Shown here: piece by piece, positions 1 through 6,302 of the stretch | Layout of the letters: the number at the start of each line of letters is the position of its first letter | How positions within the stretch are numbered: position 1 is the first letter of the stretch | DNA from: a virus | Strand: one strand, 5' to 3' | Virus record (IMG/VR): IMGVR_UViG_3300027974_000039 | Coordinates: 1 to 63,361 of that record | Length of the DNA: 63,361 bases | The notes under the pieces: generated by a model | Told to the model about the DNA's origin: nothing | What the model saw: the letters and a program-made list of their open reading frames with translations, nothing else | Databases searched by the model: none | Program-made: the position numbers and the translations under genes

Positions 1-1
1 T

Positions 2-94
2 AATCTAATTCTCAATATTTATAAAGAAAAAGAATCTGATGCTTTAAAAATTTATTTATCTCTAAAAGAAAAATTAGATAAGGAACTAATATAA
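2..94 (+). CDS. C-terminal end of an unidentified protein (partial)
   Basis: An open frame enters from the left edge and encodes 30 residues rich in Lys, Glu and Leu before a TAA stop. The stop is one base before the start of the next gene on the same strand, so the two are probably co-transcribed. The tail looks helical and charged. Nothing more can be said about function because the rest of the gene lies outside the window. Confidence 0.5.
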   Translation, partial: NLILNIYKEKESDALKIYLSLKEKLDKELI

Positions 95-95
95 A

Positions 96-758
96 ATGAA
101 AAACATATACATGCTTAGCGATTGTCATTTGTCTAGAGCAATTGAACACTACTATCCAGAAAAATATGAAGTAAATTTTATTCCTTGGCCTAAAGCTGGT
201 CTTAAAATGCATGGATTTAATATTGAGTCATTAAAAGAAACAGATGAGTTATCTTCTGGTGTTGAAATTCAAAGGACTGTTAACCATGAGCCACAACCAT
301 TTTCAATTATTAAAGATGATGGTGTGTTAGTTATTTGGATGGGATATGTTGACATTAGAACATTCTTGTCTAGATATGAAAATGCAGATGAAACAGTAAA
401 AAACTTTATTGACGATATAAAAAAGAACTTTCCTGGTTCACAAGTTGTAATCATAGAGCCATTACCTCAGTTTACTGAGATGCTTTTAAAGCATGAAGGA
501 ATTAGTCCATATTACACACATGAGCAAAGATTAAATCAAAATAAATTGGTTTTGTCTGCACTACATAAGTATGCAAAAGAAGCGGGATTTGAAATAGTGA
601 TTACTCAGCAAGATATATTAGATGCATTGGGAGTTCCTGAGCTAACTCCATCTATGACGCATACAGATGCACCACATCCAGTAGACGGATTACATCCTGA
701 TCATATGGTCAAGATATGGAACCTATTTGCTGAAAAATTAAGTCCGTTAGCTATCTAG
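96..758 (+). CDS. SGNH/GDSL-hydrolase-like protein
   Basis: The 220-residue protein has features of the SGNH hydrolase fold. An N-terminal LSDCHLS segment sits where the GDS nucleophile block is expected, a central MGYVDIR segment resembles the block with the oxyanion residue, and DGLHPDH near residues 196-202 resembles the C-terminal DxxH block. Such enzymes remove or transfer acyl groups on glycans and lipids, so a role in surface-sugar modification is possible. It begins one base after the preceding stop and its 3' end overlaps the convergent methyltransferase by 8 bases. The motif matches are loose and no biochemical substrate can be inferred. Confidence 0.5.
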   Translation: MKNIYMLSDCHLSRAIEHYYPEKYEVNFIPWPKAGLKMHGFNIESLKETDELSSGVEIQRTVNHEPQPFSIIKDDGVLVIWMGYVDIRTFLSRYENADETVKNFIDDIKKNFPGSQVVIIEPLPQFTEMLLKHEGISPYYTHEQRLNQNKLVLSALHKYAKEAGFEIVITQQDILDALGVPELTPSMTHTDAPHPVDGLHPDHMVKIWNLFAEKLSPLAI

Positions 759-1383
759 TTATTACTAAAATACCAGCAGGCAAGGTTTGAATATCTTTAC
801 CTATTGAAGCAGCTAAATCTTGTACAGCTTTTACGGCACCAGTAGAATAGTTATCGTGTGTATCTACCATTAAAATACCACCATCTACAATTTTATAGAA
901 TAAATTTTCTAGTACATTTTTTGTAGGCTCATATGTAGAAAGGTCTACATAAAGCAAAGATATTTTTTCTACTTTATCTAGTTCTGCTAATGAATTTACA
1001 GATACATTTTCAAAAGTAGATATGTTTTTATCAAAGATTTCGCGGTTAGGCTTAAAGGTATGTTCTTTATAAAATTCGTTATCAAATTCTCCTACATTTG
1101 TTATTCCTTCAAAAGAATCAAACAGATATACGGTAGATTTTGCGTTACTTGCTATAAAGAAAGATTGTTCTCCATTGTGTACTCCACATTGAACAAAGTT
1201 ACCTTCAATTGATTTAACTTGTTTAATTGCGCTATAGAGCACATAGTATCTTTCCCATTCTGGAAATGATTTAATATCAGCTTTGCCAATTATTTCCATG
1301 GCAACTTCAGCTTGCTTGTCTACAATAGACATAAATTCTGGATCAAGTACTTTGTCAGCCCATGGCTCAATTGTATAGTTCAT
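751..1383 (-). CDS. TylF/MycF-type class I methyltransferase
   Basis: The 210-residue protein resembles the macrocin O-methyltransferase (TylF) family, S-adenosylmethionine-dependent enzymes that methylate sugar hydroxyls. The segment GNFVQCGVHNGEQSFF matches the SAM-binding motif I region, VYLFDSFEGI matches the acidic strand-2 motif, and LLYVDLSTYEPT plus GGILMVDTHDN match the metal/substrate region. An in-frame ATG lies 11 codons upstream. The internal ATG at 1383 is preferred because a TATAAT box ends 6 nt before it, as at several other genes here, and the upstream ATG would lie inside that promoter. Methylation of a sugar or of a virion glycan is the best guess. Confidence 0.75.
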   Translation of the reverse strand: MNYTIEPWADKVLDPEFMSIVDKQAEVAMEIIGKADIKSFPEWERYYVLYSAIKQVKSIEGNFVQCGVHNGEQSFFIASNAKSTVYLFDSFEGITNVGEFDNEFYKEHTFKPNREIFDKNISTFENVSVNSLAELDKVEKISLLYVDLSTYEPTKNVLENLFYKIVDGGILMVDTHDNYSTGAVKAVQDLAASIGKDIQTLPAGILVITR

Positions 1384-1389
1384 ATAACT

Positions 1390-1416
1390 ATTATACAGTA
1401 TAAAATTACTAGTCAA
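1390..1416 (-). promoter_or_regulatory. Promoter of the methyltransferase gene, leaderless type
   Basis: On the minus strand a TTGACT -35 (1411-1416) is followed after 15 nt by TATAAT (1390-1395). Only 6 nt separate the -10 from the ATG at 1383, so the transcript should begin at or next to the start codon. The 15-nt spacer is shorter than usual. Confidence 0.6.
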
Positions 1417-1434
1417 CTAGAATATTATGTATAG

Positions 1435-1440
1435 TATAAT
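1435..1440 (+). promoter_or_regulatory. -10 box of the small membrane gene, leaderless type
   Basis: A perfect TATAAT is followed by 6 nt and then the ATG at 1447. This is the same geometry seen at other genes in the window. No good -35 is visible. It is divergent from the methyltransferase promoter about 20 bp away. Confidence 0.5.
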
Positions 1441-1446
1441 TACTAT

Positions 1447-1584
1447 ATGATTAAAAAATATTGTAAAAGGTTTATGATACCTACATTGATATTCTTTTCT
1501 GTTAGTATATTCATATATGATCAGATTAGAAAAATTGGCGGGATAAAAGATCTCTTTGACATAGAGGACGATAGTGAACTATAA
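1447..1584 (+). CDS. Small single-span membrane protein
   Basis: This 45-residue frame is basic at its N-terminus, has a hydrophobic stretch at about residues 9-24 (PTLIFFSVSIFIY) and ends in an acidic tail (DIEDDSEL), the profile of a one-span membrane peptide. The TATAAT box 6 nt upstream supports real expression. Its end overlaps a second small membrane frame by 11 nt, which suggests translational coupling. A holin, antiholin or superinfection role is possible but nothing in the sequence proves one. Confidence 0.45.
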   Translation: MIKKYCKRFMIPTLIFFSVSIFIYDQIRKIGGIKDLFDIEDDSEL

Positions 1585-1672
1585 TAAGTGGAAAGCATAT
1601 ATATTCCTAATTAGATTCTCCTTGTCGCTTATGAGTCTATATCTTGTCCTACTTGCTACTGGGAAAATTTAG
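1574..1672 (+). CDS. Possible second small membrane protein (GTG start)
   Basis: A 32-residue frame starts with GTG inside the end of the previous small gene and is preceded by AGAGGA about 5 nt upstream. Most of it is one hydrophobic stretch (FLIRFSLSLMSLYLVLLATG). Paired overlapping one-span peptides occur in phage lysis modules, but they are also easy to obtain by chance in AT-rich DNA. Confidence is therefore low. Confidence 0.3.
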   Translation: MNYNKWKAYIFLIRFSLSLMSLYLVLLATGKI

Positions 1673-1717
1673 AATATTACCGTAACGGGTTATTTTGGCC
1701 CCTCCCTGTCCTTGGGT

Positions 1718-1759
1718 AGGCAAATAGCCTAGTAAAGGCTTAGAGAGCCTCTAGAGGCT
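1718..1759 (+). promoter_or_regulatory. Array of alternating AGGCT/AGCCT half-sites
   Basis: Half-sites AGGC, AGCCT, AGGCT, AGCCT and AGGCT start at 1718, 1726, 1736, 1746 and 1755, alternating in orientation at close to one helical turn. The last two form the perfect 14-bp palindrome AGCCTCTAGAGGCT (1746-1759). The array sits in a 220-bp gap before the halogenase. It could be an operator cluster or a structured RNA or terminator element. No long T run follows, so a terminator is less likely. Confidence 0.45.
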
Positions 1760-1783
1760 TTATACGGGGTATATCAGATAAGA

Positions 1784-1799
1784 TGTTTCACGTGGAACA
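1784..1799 (+). promoter_or_regulatory. parS: parS-like ParB/Spo0J binding site
   Basis: The 16-mer TGTTTCACGTGGAACA reads TGTTCCACGTGAAACA on the other strand. That is a full match to the chromosomal parS consensus TGTTNCACGTGAAACA bound by bacterial ParB (Spo0J). It lies between the half-site array and the halogenase promoter. No ParA or ParB gene is seen in this window, so the site would act with a host ParB or with one encoded elsewhere in the phage. Confidence 0.7.
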
Positions 1800-1858
1800 A
1801 TATGTTACAGTTGACTAGAATGTGTTCTTCTCGCCGACGCACTTTTTTTCGCACTATA

Positions 1859-1886
1859 TTACACTGAATTTAGGGAAAGGTATAAT
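1859..1886 (+). promoter_or_regulatory. Halogenase promoter, leaderless type
   Basis: TATAAT at 1881-1886 is followed by exactly 6 nt and the ATG at 1893. A weak -35, TTACAC (1859-1864), lies 16 nt upstream. No Shine-Dalgarno sequence fits in the remaining leader. Confidence 0.6.
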
Positions 1887-1892
1887 AATAAT

Positions 1893-3389
1893 ATGGATAA
1901 AAAGAATATAGTTATAGTTGGTGGCGGAACCGCTGGCTGGCTATCTGCTTTATTTGCTCAGCAAAGATACCCTGATCAAAACGTGGTACTGGTAGAGAGC
2001 GAAGAGATTGGAATCTTGGGCGCTGGAGAAGGAACTGTACCACAGCTCTTAAAATTACTACAAGCACTTGGCATTAGCCTAAGAGATTTAATTGCTAACA
2101 CTAAATCAACTATAAAAAATGGTATTGTATTTACAAACTGGTCTAACGACGGCGGCAAGTACATGCACGGGTTTACCTTTGAGCAAAACATATCCCCTTT
2201 TATTAAATCAATTGAATTTAAAGACAAACACTTTCTTAACTCAAGAATATTTGCTTATGCCAACAAAATGGCGCATGAAGATCATTGCTACTATACTATG
2301 ATATCTGATCAAAACCTTGTTCCATATGGTAATGCAGATTTAAATTATGAATATTACTCACAACACGCTTTTCACTTTGATGCTAGAGAGATGGCAAAAT
2401 ACTTAAAGTCTATAGCGACAGAAAGAGGCGTGGGGCATATTGAAGGCAGAGTAATTGATTGCGATATAGAGGGCTTAAACATAAATTCAATTACCCTAGA
2501 AGACAAAACAAAGGTTCCTGTAGACTTTCTTGTAGATTGCACTGGGTTTGCTAGATACTTTATTAAAAAGATGGGTGGTAAATGGATTAGTTACTCCGAC
2601 ACCCTTCCAGCAAACTCCGCACAAGCATTCTTTTTAAAAATGGAAAACCCAGAAGAAATAGAGCCATATACAGAATCTACTGCTACCGATTTTGGATGGA
2701 CTTGGAAGATTCCTTTGCAGCACAGATACGGGTGTGGGTATGTTTATGATTCAAGACTTGTTTCTAACGAAGATGTAAAGAAAGAGATTTTAGAAAAGTA
2801 CGGAGATGTACAGTTTGTAAAGCATTTTACATTTGACCCAGGAACATTTGAAAAAATTTGGATTGGAAACTGTCTTGCTGTTGGGTTATCTGCTGGTTTT
2901 GTAGAGCCACTAGAGGCAACATCGTTACAGATGACTGCGACAACCTTAAGTAGAGTCTTTCATTCAGAAGTAGATATCTTTAACCCATTTGGCATGAAAG
3001 AAAGAATTAATGATCGTGCTTTTAAAGATTCTGAATCAGTAAAAGAATTTATATACTTACACTATATGACAAATAAAACAAACAACAGTTTTTGGAAAGA
3101 TTTTATTTTAAACAACAAAATGCCAGAGGCTTTAAAATCTGTATACGATGATTTTATAAATGTTAAACTTATCCACGACTATGATTTAATGTGGCCAGAG
3201 TATAGCTACTACATAGTTGCTTATGGCAACGGTATAATGGATCAGGAGAAACTAATAAAGTTTTCCAATGAAAACCTAGAAAGATTCTCTGATCAAATAT
3301 ATGCAAACTTTAAGTTAAAAAAAGAGCTTGCAAATAATAGTGCTAAACATTTCGACTTCTTAAAGTTTAACGGGGGATTTAATGAGTAA
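1893..3389 (+). CDS. Flavin-dependent tryptophan-halogenase-family protein
   Basis: The 498-residue protein has the hallmarks of FADH2-dependent halogenases of the PrnA/RebH type. These are an N-terminal FAD motif VGGGTAGW (residues 9-16), a TIKNGIVF segment whose K75 aligns with the catalytic Lys79 of PrnA, the WTWKIP signature of the WxWxIP family (269-274), and FVEPLEATS (336-344) matching the active-site Glu region. These enzymes install Cl, Br or I on activated aromatic rings using reduced flavin, halide and O2. Marine viral halogenases of this family are known, including one that iodinates. The gene overlaps the next small membrane gene by 8 nt. The substrate is unknown; an exposed aromatic residue of a virion protein is one possibility. 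Confidence 0.85.
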   Translation: MDKKNIVIVGGGTAGWLSALFAQQRYPDQNVVLVESEEIGILGAGEGTVPQLLKLLQALGISLRDLIANTKSTIKNGIVFTNWSNDGGKYMHGFTFEQNISPFIKSIEFKDKHFLNSRIFAYANKMAHEDHCYYTMISDQNLVPYGNADLNYEYYSQHAFHFDAREMAKYLKSIATERGVGHIEGRVIDCDIEGLNINSITLEDKTKVPVDFLVDCTGFARYFIKKMGGKWISYSDTLPANSAQAFFLKMENPEEIEPYTESTATDFGWTWKIPLQHRYGCGYVYDSRLVSNEDVKKEILEKYGDVQFVKHFTFDPGTFEKIWIGNCLAVGLSAGFVEPLEATSLQMTATTLSRVFHSEVDIFNPFGMKERINDRAFKDSESVKEFIYLHYMTNKTNNSFWKDFILNNKMPEALKSVYDDFINVKLIHDYDLMWPEYSYYIVAYGNGIMDQEKLIKFSNENLERFSDQIYANFKLKKELANNSAKHFDFLKFNGGFNE

Positions 3390-3660
3390 CATAAAGTATG
3401 TTTTGTCGCAGATGGGCAATATGTCTTATTGGAACAAGGTTAATTTTATAGAGTTTATATCCTTTATGACTAAGGTCACCATTATTGTGCCAGGTCTTCT
3501 TTTTGGGAAACAGTGGTGGTGGCTTTATATATTTGCATTAATTTCCAGCATGTCTCTTATTTGGACATCAACTAAAAAAACTTTGCCAACTATTATTATA
3601 TTTAATATAATTTGGTGCTGCTTAGCTGCTTCAGCTATCCTTAAACACTTTTTGCTTTAG
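3382..3660 (+). CDS. Small membrane protein downstream of the halogenase
   Basis: The 92-residue protein contains two or three hydrophobic segments (about residues 30-43, 45-62 and 68-91) with a WWWLYIF cluster. It starts inside the last codons of the halogenase and so is probably translated together with it. The 3' end overlaps the convergent oxygenase gene by 4 nt. No family is recognised. It could anchor the halogenase or supply a membrane function, but that is only inferred from position. Confidence 0.6.
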   Translation: MSNIKYVLSQMGNMSYWNKVNFIEFISFMTKVTIIVPGLLFGKQWWWLYIFALISSMSLIWTSTKKTLPTIIIFNIIWCCLAASAILKHFLL

Positions 3661-4505
3661 TGTTCTTTAAACTCGCCCATAAATGCATCAGAAAGAGCTT
3701 CACCTTCTAATCCAGAAGATTGATAAAGCTTAATTCTATCTTTTGTAAATTGAGGATTTTCTTTTAATGGTCTATTCCATATATTTACAAATTCTTTCAA
3801 GGAAAGAGTGTCTTTATCTTTAATTTGTTCATAATATTCTGGAGTTTTATAATTGTAAAAAGTTCCTGGATTGTCTTCTGCCTTTAAAACAAAATTTGAA
3901 AATGCATATCTTTTACCAGAGGAAACTGGCTCTACTCCATGTGCATGTGGGGAGAATGCTCCATGTATAACTAAATCTCCTCTTTCTGGTTTAATGGTTA
4001 AACGATTTTCTTCCGTTACTGCATCTCTTCTATTTCCATCTTGATCAATATTTACGTAAAATATTTCTCCGCCTGTAAAATCTCCAAAATATCCGACTAA
4101 ACCAAAATCTAAATCGCAACAAGTTTTCCATACATCTACTTGAGAAAGTCTATGACATTCTCCCTTTCCAGGAGAATCTGAATGTGTAAACATTCCTTCG
4201 TTCATTTCTGGAGTTATAATTAATACATTGCCCTGTGGATGCATTACGTATTCTGGATATAAAAGTTCGCTAGCTTTTTCCCAAAGTGGGTGCATTGATT
4301 TAAGAGATGGACTTACTTTATTTGCATACCAGCTTATAAGAGTGTCTCCATATTTATCACTCATATCATAATCTTTTAATTCATCTTCTACAGTTTTGCA
4401 TTCTTCATCAGTATAAAATCCTTTAAAAAGAAAAACTCCGCTTTGTGTTCCATAATCATCTGGGAAAAAAGAAACTTTAATACAATCTTCTCTATCATAA
4501 AACAT
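3657..4505 (-). CDS. 2-oxoglutarate/Fe(II) dioxygenase, prolyl-4-hydroxylase-like
   Basis: The 282-residue protein carries the full facial triad of the 2OG-Fe(II) superfamily: H108-x-D110 in FTHSDS, distal H189 in PHAHGV, and R199 for the 2-oxoglutarate carboxylate (SGKRYAFSNF). The family uses O2 and 2-oxoglutarate to hydroxylate side chains or small molecules. Six further paralogues occur between 16.3 and 28.0 kb, but this copy lies apart and on the opposite strand. Its ATG overlaps the stop of a tiny upstream gene by one base. It lacks the exact NDDYEGG strand of the others and has GDFTGGEIFY instead. Substrate unknown. Confidence 0.85.
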   Translation of the reverse strand: MFYDREDCIKVSFFPDDYGTQSGVFLFKGFYTDEECKTVEDELKDYDMSDKYGDTLISWYANKVSPSLKSMHPLWEKASELLYPEYVMHPQGNVLIITPEMNEGMFTHSDSPGKGECHRLSQVDVWKTCCDLDFGLVGYFGDFTGGEIFYVNIDQDGNRRDAVTEENRLTIKPERGDLVIHGAFSPHAHGVEPVSSGKRYAFSNFVLKAEDNPGTFYNYKTPEYYEQIKDKDTLSLKEFVNIWNRPLKENPQFTKDRIKLYQSSGLEGEALSDAFMGEFKEH

Positions 4506-4639
4506 TATTTTTTACCAACCTTTTCTAATATTTTTTCCAATAAAGATTTATGCTTGTGATGGTTTTTAATTTTGCATGTTTCATCGCAATTATGATTAAA
4601 TTGTGGACTTGCCATCCACTTTGCAAAATGATGTGCCAT
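4505..4639 (-). CDS. Tiny His/Cys-rich protein coupled to the oxygenase
   Basis: This 44-residue frame (starting MAHHFAKWMASPQ) ends in TAATG shared with the oxygenase start, a sign of translational coupling. It has several His and two Cys (NHNCDETCKIKNHHKHK), which could bind a metal, followed by a basic helical tail. An extended -10 box lies just upstream. No family is recognised, and an iron-handling role beside an Fe(II) enzyme is speculation. Confidence 0.55.
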   Translation of the reverse strand: MAHHFAKWMASPQFNHNCDETCKIKNHHKHKSLLEKILEKVGKK

Positions 4640-4648
4640 AGTAATTAT

Positions 4649-4657
4649 ATTATAGCA
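4649..4657 (-). promoter_or_regulatory. Extended -10 promoter for the tiny gene and oxygenase
   Basis: On the minus strand the sequence reads TGC-TATAAT (4649-4657), 9 nt before the ATG at 4639. A second overlapping TATAAT lies at 4644-4649. The expected -35 position falls in the adjacent terminator hairpin and matches poorly. Confidence 0.5.
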
Positions 4658-4659
4658 TG

Positions 4660-4695
4660 CAAAACCCCTACAGAGGCGGATCCGTAGGGGTTTTG
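4660..4695. terminator. Bidirectional hairpin terminator
   Basis: A perfect 12-bp stem, CAAAACCCCTAC paired with GTAGGGGTTTTG, encloses a 12-nt loop. T-rich arms on both strands allow it to work in either direction. It ends the leftward lysozyme operon and isolates the oxygenase transcription unit. Confidence 0.8.
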
Positions 4696-4766
4696 TGCAT
4701 TTTCATGCATACGCCAGGATTTACTCAACTAGCGTAATATCATTTTATATTATAATTGATAAAATA

Positions 4767-4958
4767 TCAAGATGTTGTTACAATATTTTTTTCTTCAAGC
4801 TGTTTTAAAACTTCTAAAAGCAAATAATTTACTGCAACTGTGCTTTTTTCAATACTTTCATCTGCATCTGTTTCACTCATACCGTTTTGTAGGCAAAGTG
4901 TTTTATTAGCTTCATCAAAAGCCAGATGCATTGTTTTTAATATTTCTTCTTTATTCAT
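4767..4958 (-). CDS. Small hypothetical helical protein
   Basis: This 63-residue acidic, probably all-helical protein is the last gene of the leftward lysozyme operon. Its start overlaps the end of the preceding 70-residue gene by 8 nt. The residue pattern (ESIEKSTVAVNYLLLEVLKQLEE) suggests an amphipathic helix. No known family is recognised. Confidence 0.6.
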   Translation of the reverse strand: MNKEEILKTMHLAFDEANKTLCLQNGMSETDADESIEKSTVAVNYLLLEVLKQLEEKNIVTTS

Positions 4959-5163
4959 TGTCTTCTCCTGGTTTAAAAGAAGGGACTGGCCCTAGTAGGT
5001 ATCCCGCTTGATGATATTCTATCATTTTTTCAACTTCTTGTGAACCCACTACCTTGTTTGCAATAATTGATAGTAGGTCATAAATTCTATGTAGCATTAT
5101 ATAAGTAACCATTGGTAGGTTATCTTCTAGATTACTCGTTTCCGCCTTTTGGTCTTCCTGCAT
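4951..5163 (-). CDS. Small hypothetical protein
   Basis: A 70-residue protein with a predicted helical core (YIMLHRIYDLLSIIANKVV) that overlaps genes on both sides (8 nt downstream, 32 nt with the 36-residue gene upstream). Tight packing in one operon with the lysozyme-like gene suggests co-expression. No function is recognised. Confidence 0.6.
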   Translation of the reverse strand: MQEDQKAETSNLEDNLPMVTYIMLHRIYDLLSIIANKVVGSQEVEKMIEYHQAGYLLGPVPSFKPGEDNE

Positions 5164-5242
5164 CTAACCACCATATTTCTCTACCCATAGCATCCGTTTC
5201 GGAAACTACTCCTGATTCAAATTCAAACTCTTTTTTGTTCAT
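5132..5242 (-). CDS. Tiny hypothetical protein, 36 residues
   Basis: This frame (MNKKEFEFESGVVSETDAMG at its start) overlaps the upstream zinc-ribbon gene by 20 nt and the downstream 70-residue gene by 32 nt. It is acidic and contains IWWLDAGRPKGG. The end of the upstream gene supplies a possible ribosome entry region. Overlap on both sides lowers confidence, but the frame fills what would otherwise be a gap. Confidence 0.4.
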   Translation of the reverse strand: MNKKEFEFESGVVSETDAMGREIWWLDAGRPKGGNE

Positions 5243-5438
5243 TTACTAATTTTACTATATCTTCATACTTAGACAGACCCATGGTATTTTTATAATTGCA
5301 TTCAAGGCAGTATAGGTATATTAAAGATTCTCCGTCGCCATTGCATAAAAGAGAACCTTGATCCTGTGGGCATAAAAGCTTAGGAACAAGGCCCTCTTCC
5401 GAAAGTTTAATGTAAGTAGACACATACTGTATCTTCAT
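5223..5438 (-). CDS. Small zinc-ribbon-like protein
   Basis: The 71-residue protein has four cysteines, C23 (LLCPQD), C32 (LLCNGD), and C44 with C47 (YCLECNYKN). This resembles the treble-clef or ribbon peptides common in phage genomes. It sits 12 nt downstream of the lysozyme-like gene in the same operon, with a purine-rich site before its ATG. Nucleic-acid binding is possible but unproven. Confidence 0.6.
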   Translation of the reverse strand: MKIQYVSTYIKLSEEGLVPKLLCPQDQGSLLCNGDGESLIYLYCLECNYKNTMGLSKYEDIVKLVNEQKRV

Positions 5439-5450
5439 TACACTTCCTTT

Positions 5451-5999
5451 CTAACTATTTGGGAACTTTAAATAAAATTCCTGCGCTCTTGGGGTTAAAC
5501 CCTTCCAAGCTGACCAATCAGTTCCGCCATTGGTCATATAATACGCTATCTCTGCATTTGTAGTTGGGTCAAACAATAACTCGTTTGACTTTAAGCTAAA
5601 TTTTTCTTTACGATCTGTGCCGAGTTCACCCAACATATTGATCTGAAAAATTCCGTAAGAACTGTCTCCAGTATTCCTGTTACCATTGTATGCTAGTGGT
5701 CGTCCATTGGACTCCCTCTTAGCAATGGCCCAAGCCGTTTTAAGGGCTTTTCCTTCAAAACCTACTGCCCACAAAAGATCTTTTAAATCTTCATCTGACA
5801 GAGCCTGAGAAGGCTTGTAAACAGTATTGCTGTACTTCTCTAAGGTTTCTTTCTTAAGTTGTACTTCTGTCTTTGGTTGTACTATTAAAGCTTGTGCATA
5901 TGTTGCATTAACTGTGTTGGAAAACAAAAACATTACTGTTAATGTTATCGCAGCATATTGATGAACAATATCGCTTAAGCTTTTCTTTATATTCTCCAT
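5451..5999 (-). CDS. Secreted lysozyme/transglycosylase-like protein
   Basis: From the chosen start the protein has 182 residues: a short basic N-terminus, a hydrophobic segment at about 16-30 (AAITLTVMFLFSNT) typical of a signal or signal-anchor, a linker, and a lysozyme-fold domain. The catalytic Glu would be E96 in AKRESNGRP, followed by GDSSYGIFQIN (111-121), the classic SLT/lysozyme substrate-cleft motif. It should cut peptidoglycan outside the membrane. An ATG 21 codons upstream is rejected because a strong AAAGGAGG site lies 8 nt before the ATG at 5999. It may be the endolysin or a wall-remodelling enzyme; no separate amidase is seen here. Confidence 0.75.
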   Translation of the reverse strand: MENIKKSLSDIVHQYAAITLTVMFLFSNTVNATYAQALIVQPKTEVQLKKETLEKYSNTVYKPSQALSDEDLKDLLWAVGFEGKALKTAWAIAKRESNGRPLAYNGNRNTGDSSYGIFQINMLGELGTDRKEKFSLKSNELLFDPTTNAEIAYYMTNGGTDWSAWKGLTPRAQEFYLKFPNS

Positions 6000-6007
6000 T
6001 GGCATTT

Positions 6008-6015
6008 CCTCCTTT
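6008..6015 (-). promoter_or_regulatory. Strong Shine-Dalgarno site fixing the lysozyme start
   Basis: AAAGGAGG on the minus strand is 8 nt from the ATG at 5999 and only 2 nt from the ATG at 6005. The former spacing is far better, so the start at 5999 is preferred. Confidence 0.65.
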
Positions 6016-6032
6016 AGAGATAGCGAACTATA

Positions 6033-6062
6033 ATCATACCATTGTAACAAAGAATATGTCAA
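6033..6062 (-). promoter_or_regulatory. Promoter of the leftward lysozyme operon
   Basis: A perfect TTGACA (6057-6062) is followed after 18 nt by TATGAT (6033-6038), preceded by TGG as an extended -10. It is divergent from the ribonucleotide reductase promoter, the two -35 boxes being 12 nt apart. Confidence 0.7.
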
Positions 6063-6074
6063 ATACTTTTTCTC

Positions 6075-6102
6075 TTGACATAGAATATCTATTTAGTATA
6101 AT
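6075..6102 (+). promoter_or_regulatory. Strong consensus promoter upstream of ribonucleotide reductase
   Basis: TTGACA (6075-6080), a 16-nt spacer and TATAAT (6097-6102) make a perfect sigma-70-type promoter, the best match in the window. The predicted start near 6109 gives a leader of about 195 nt before the ATG at 6303, unlike the very short leaders elsewhere. Confidence 0.75.
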
Positions 6103-6302
6103 TCCAATAGGGGGGTCGGGGGGTCAGCAAATCAACAAAAATCAACATATATTATATATATGTATATATAGAGTATTATATATTATAGTTAACTAAAAAA
6201 CAATCATAAAAATCTTTTTTCTTTTCTTTTATAAAAAAGTTTGATACACTTAGACTTCACTTAAAAAATAATCAATCCGTCAGGCGGAAGAAAAGGCGAC
6301 AC
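6103..6302 (+). other. Long untranslated leader before the ribonucleotide reductase gene
   Basis: The region holds two copies of GGGGGGTC in tandem (about 6110-6126), a long alternating AT stretch, a pyrimidine-rich tract (CTTTTTTCTTTTC), and a small TCCG/CGGA hairpin just before a weak AAAAGG ribosome site. No known riboswitch core was recognised. It could act in attenuation or melting control, but this is inference. Confidence 0.4.

Noticed and set aside
6103-6302. Cobalamin riboswitch before the class II ribonucleotide reductase
   Set aside because: The conserved B12-box core and surrounding helices could not be found in the leader; only AT-rich and simple repeats are seen.
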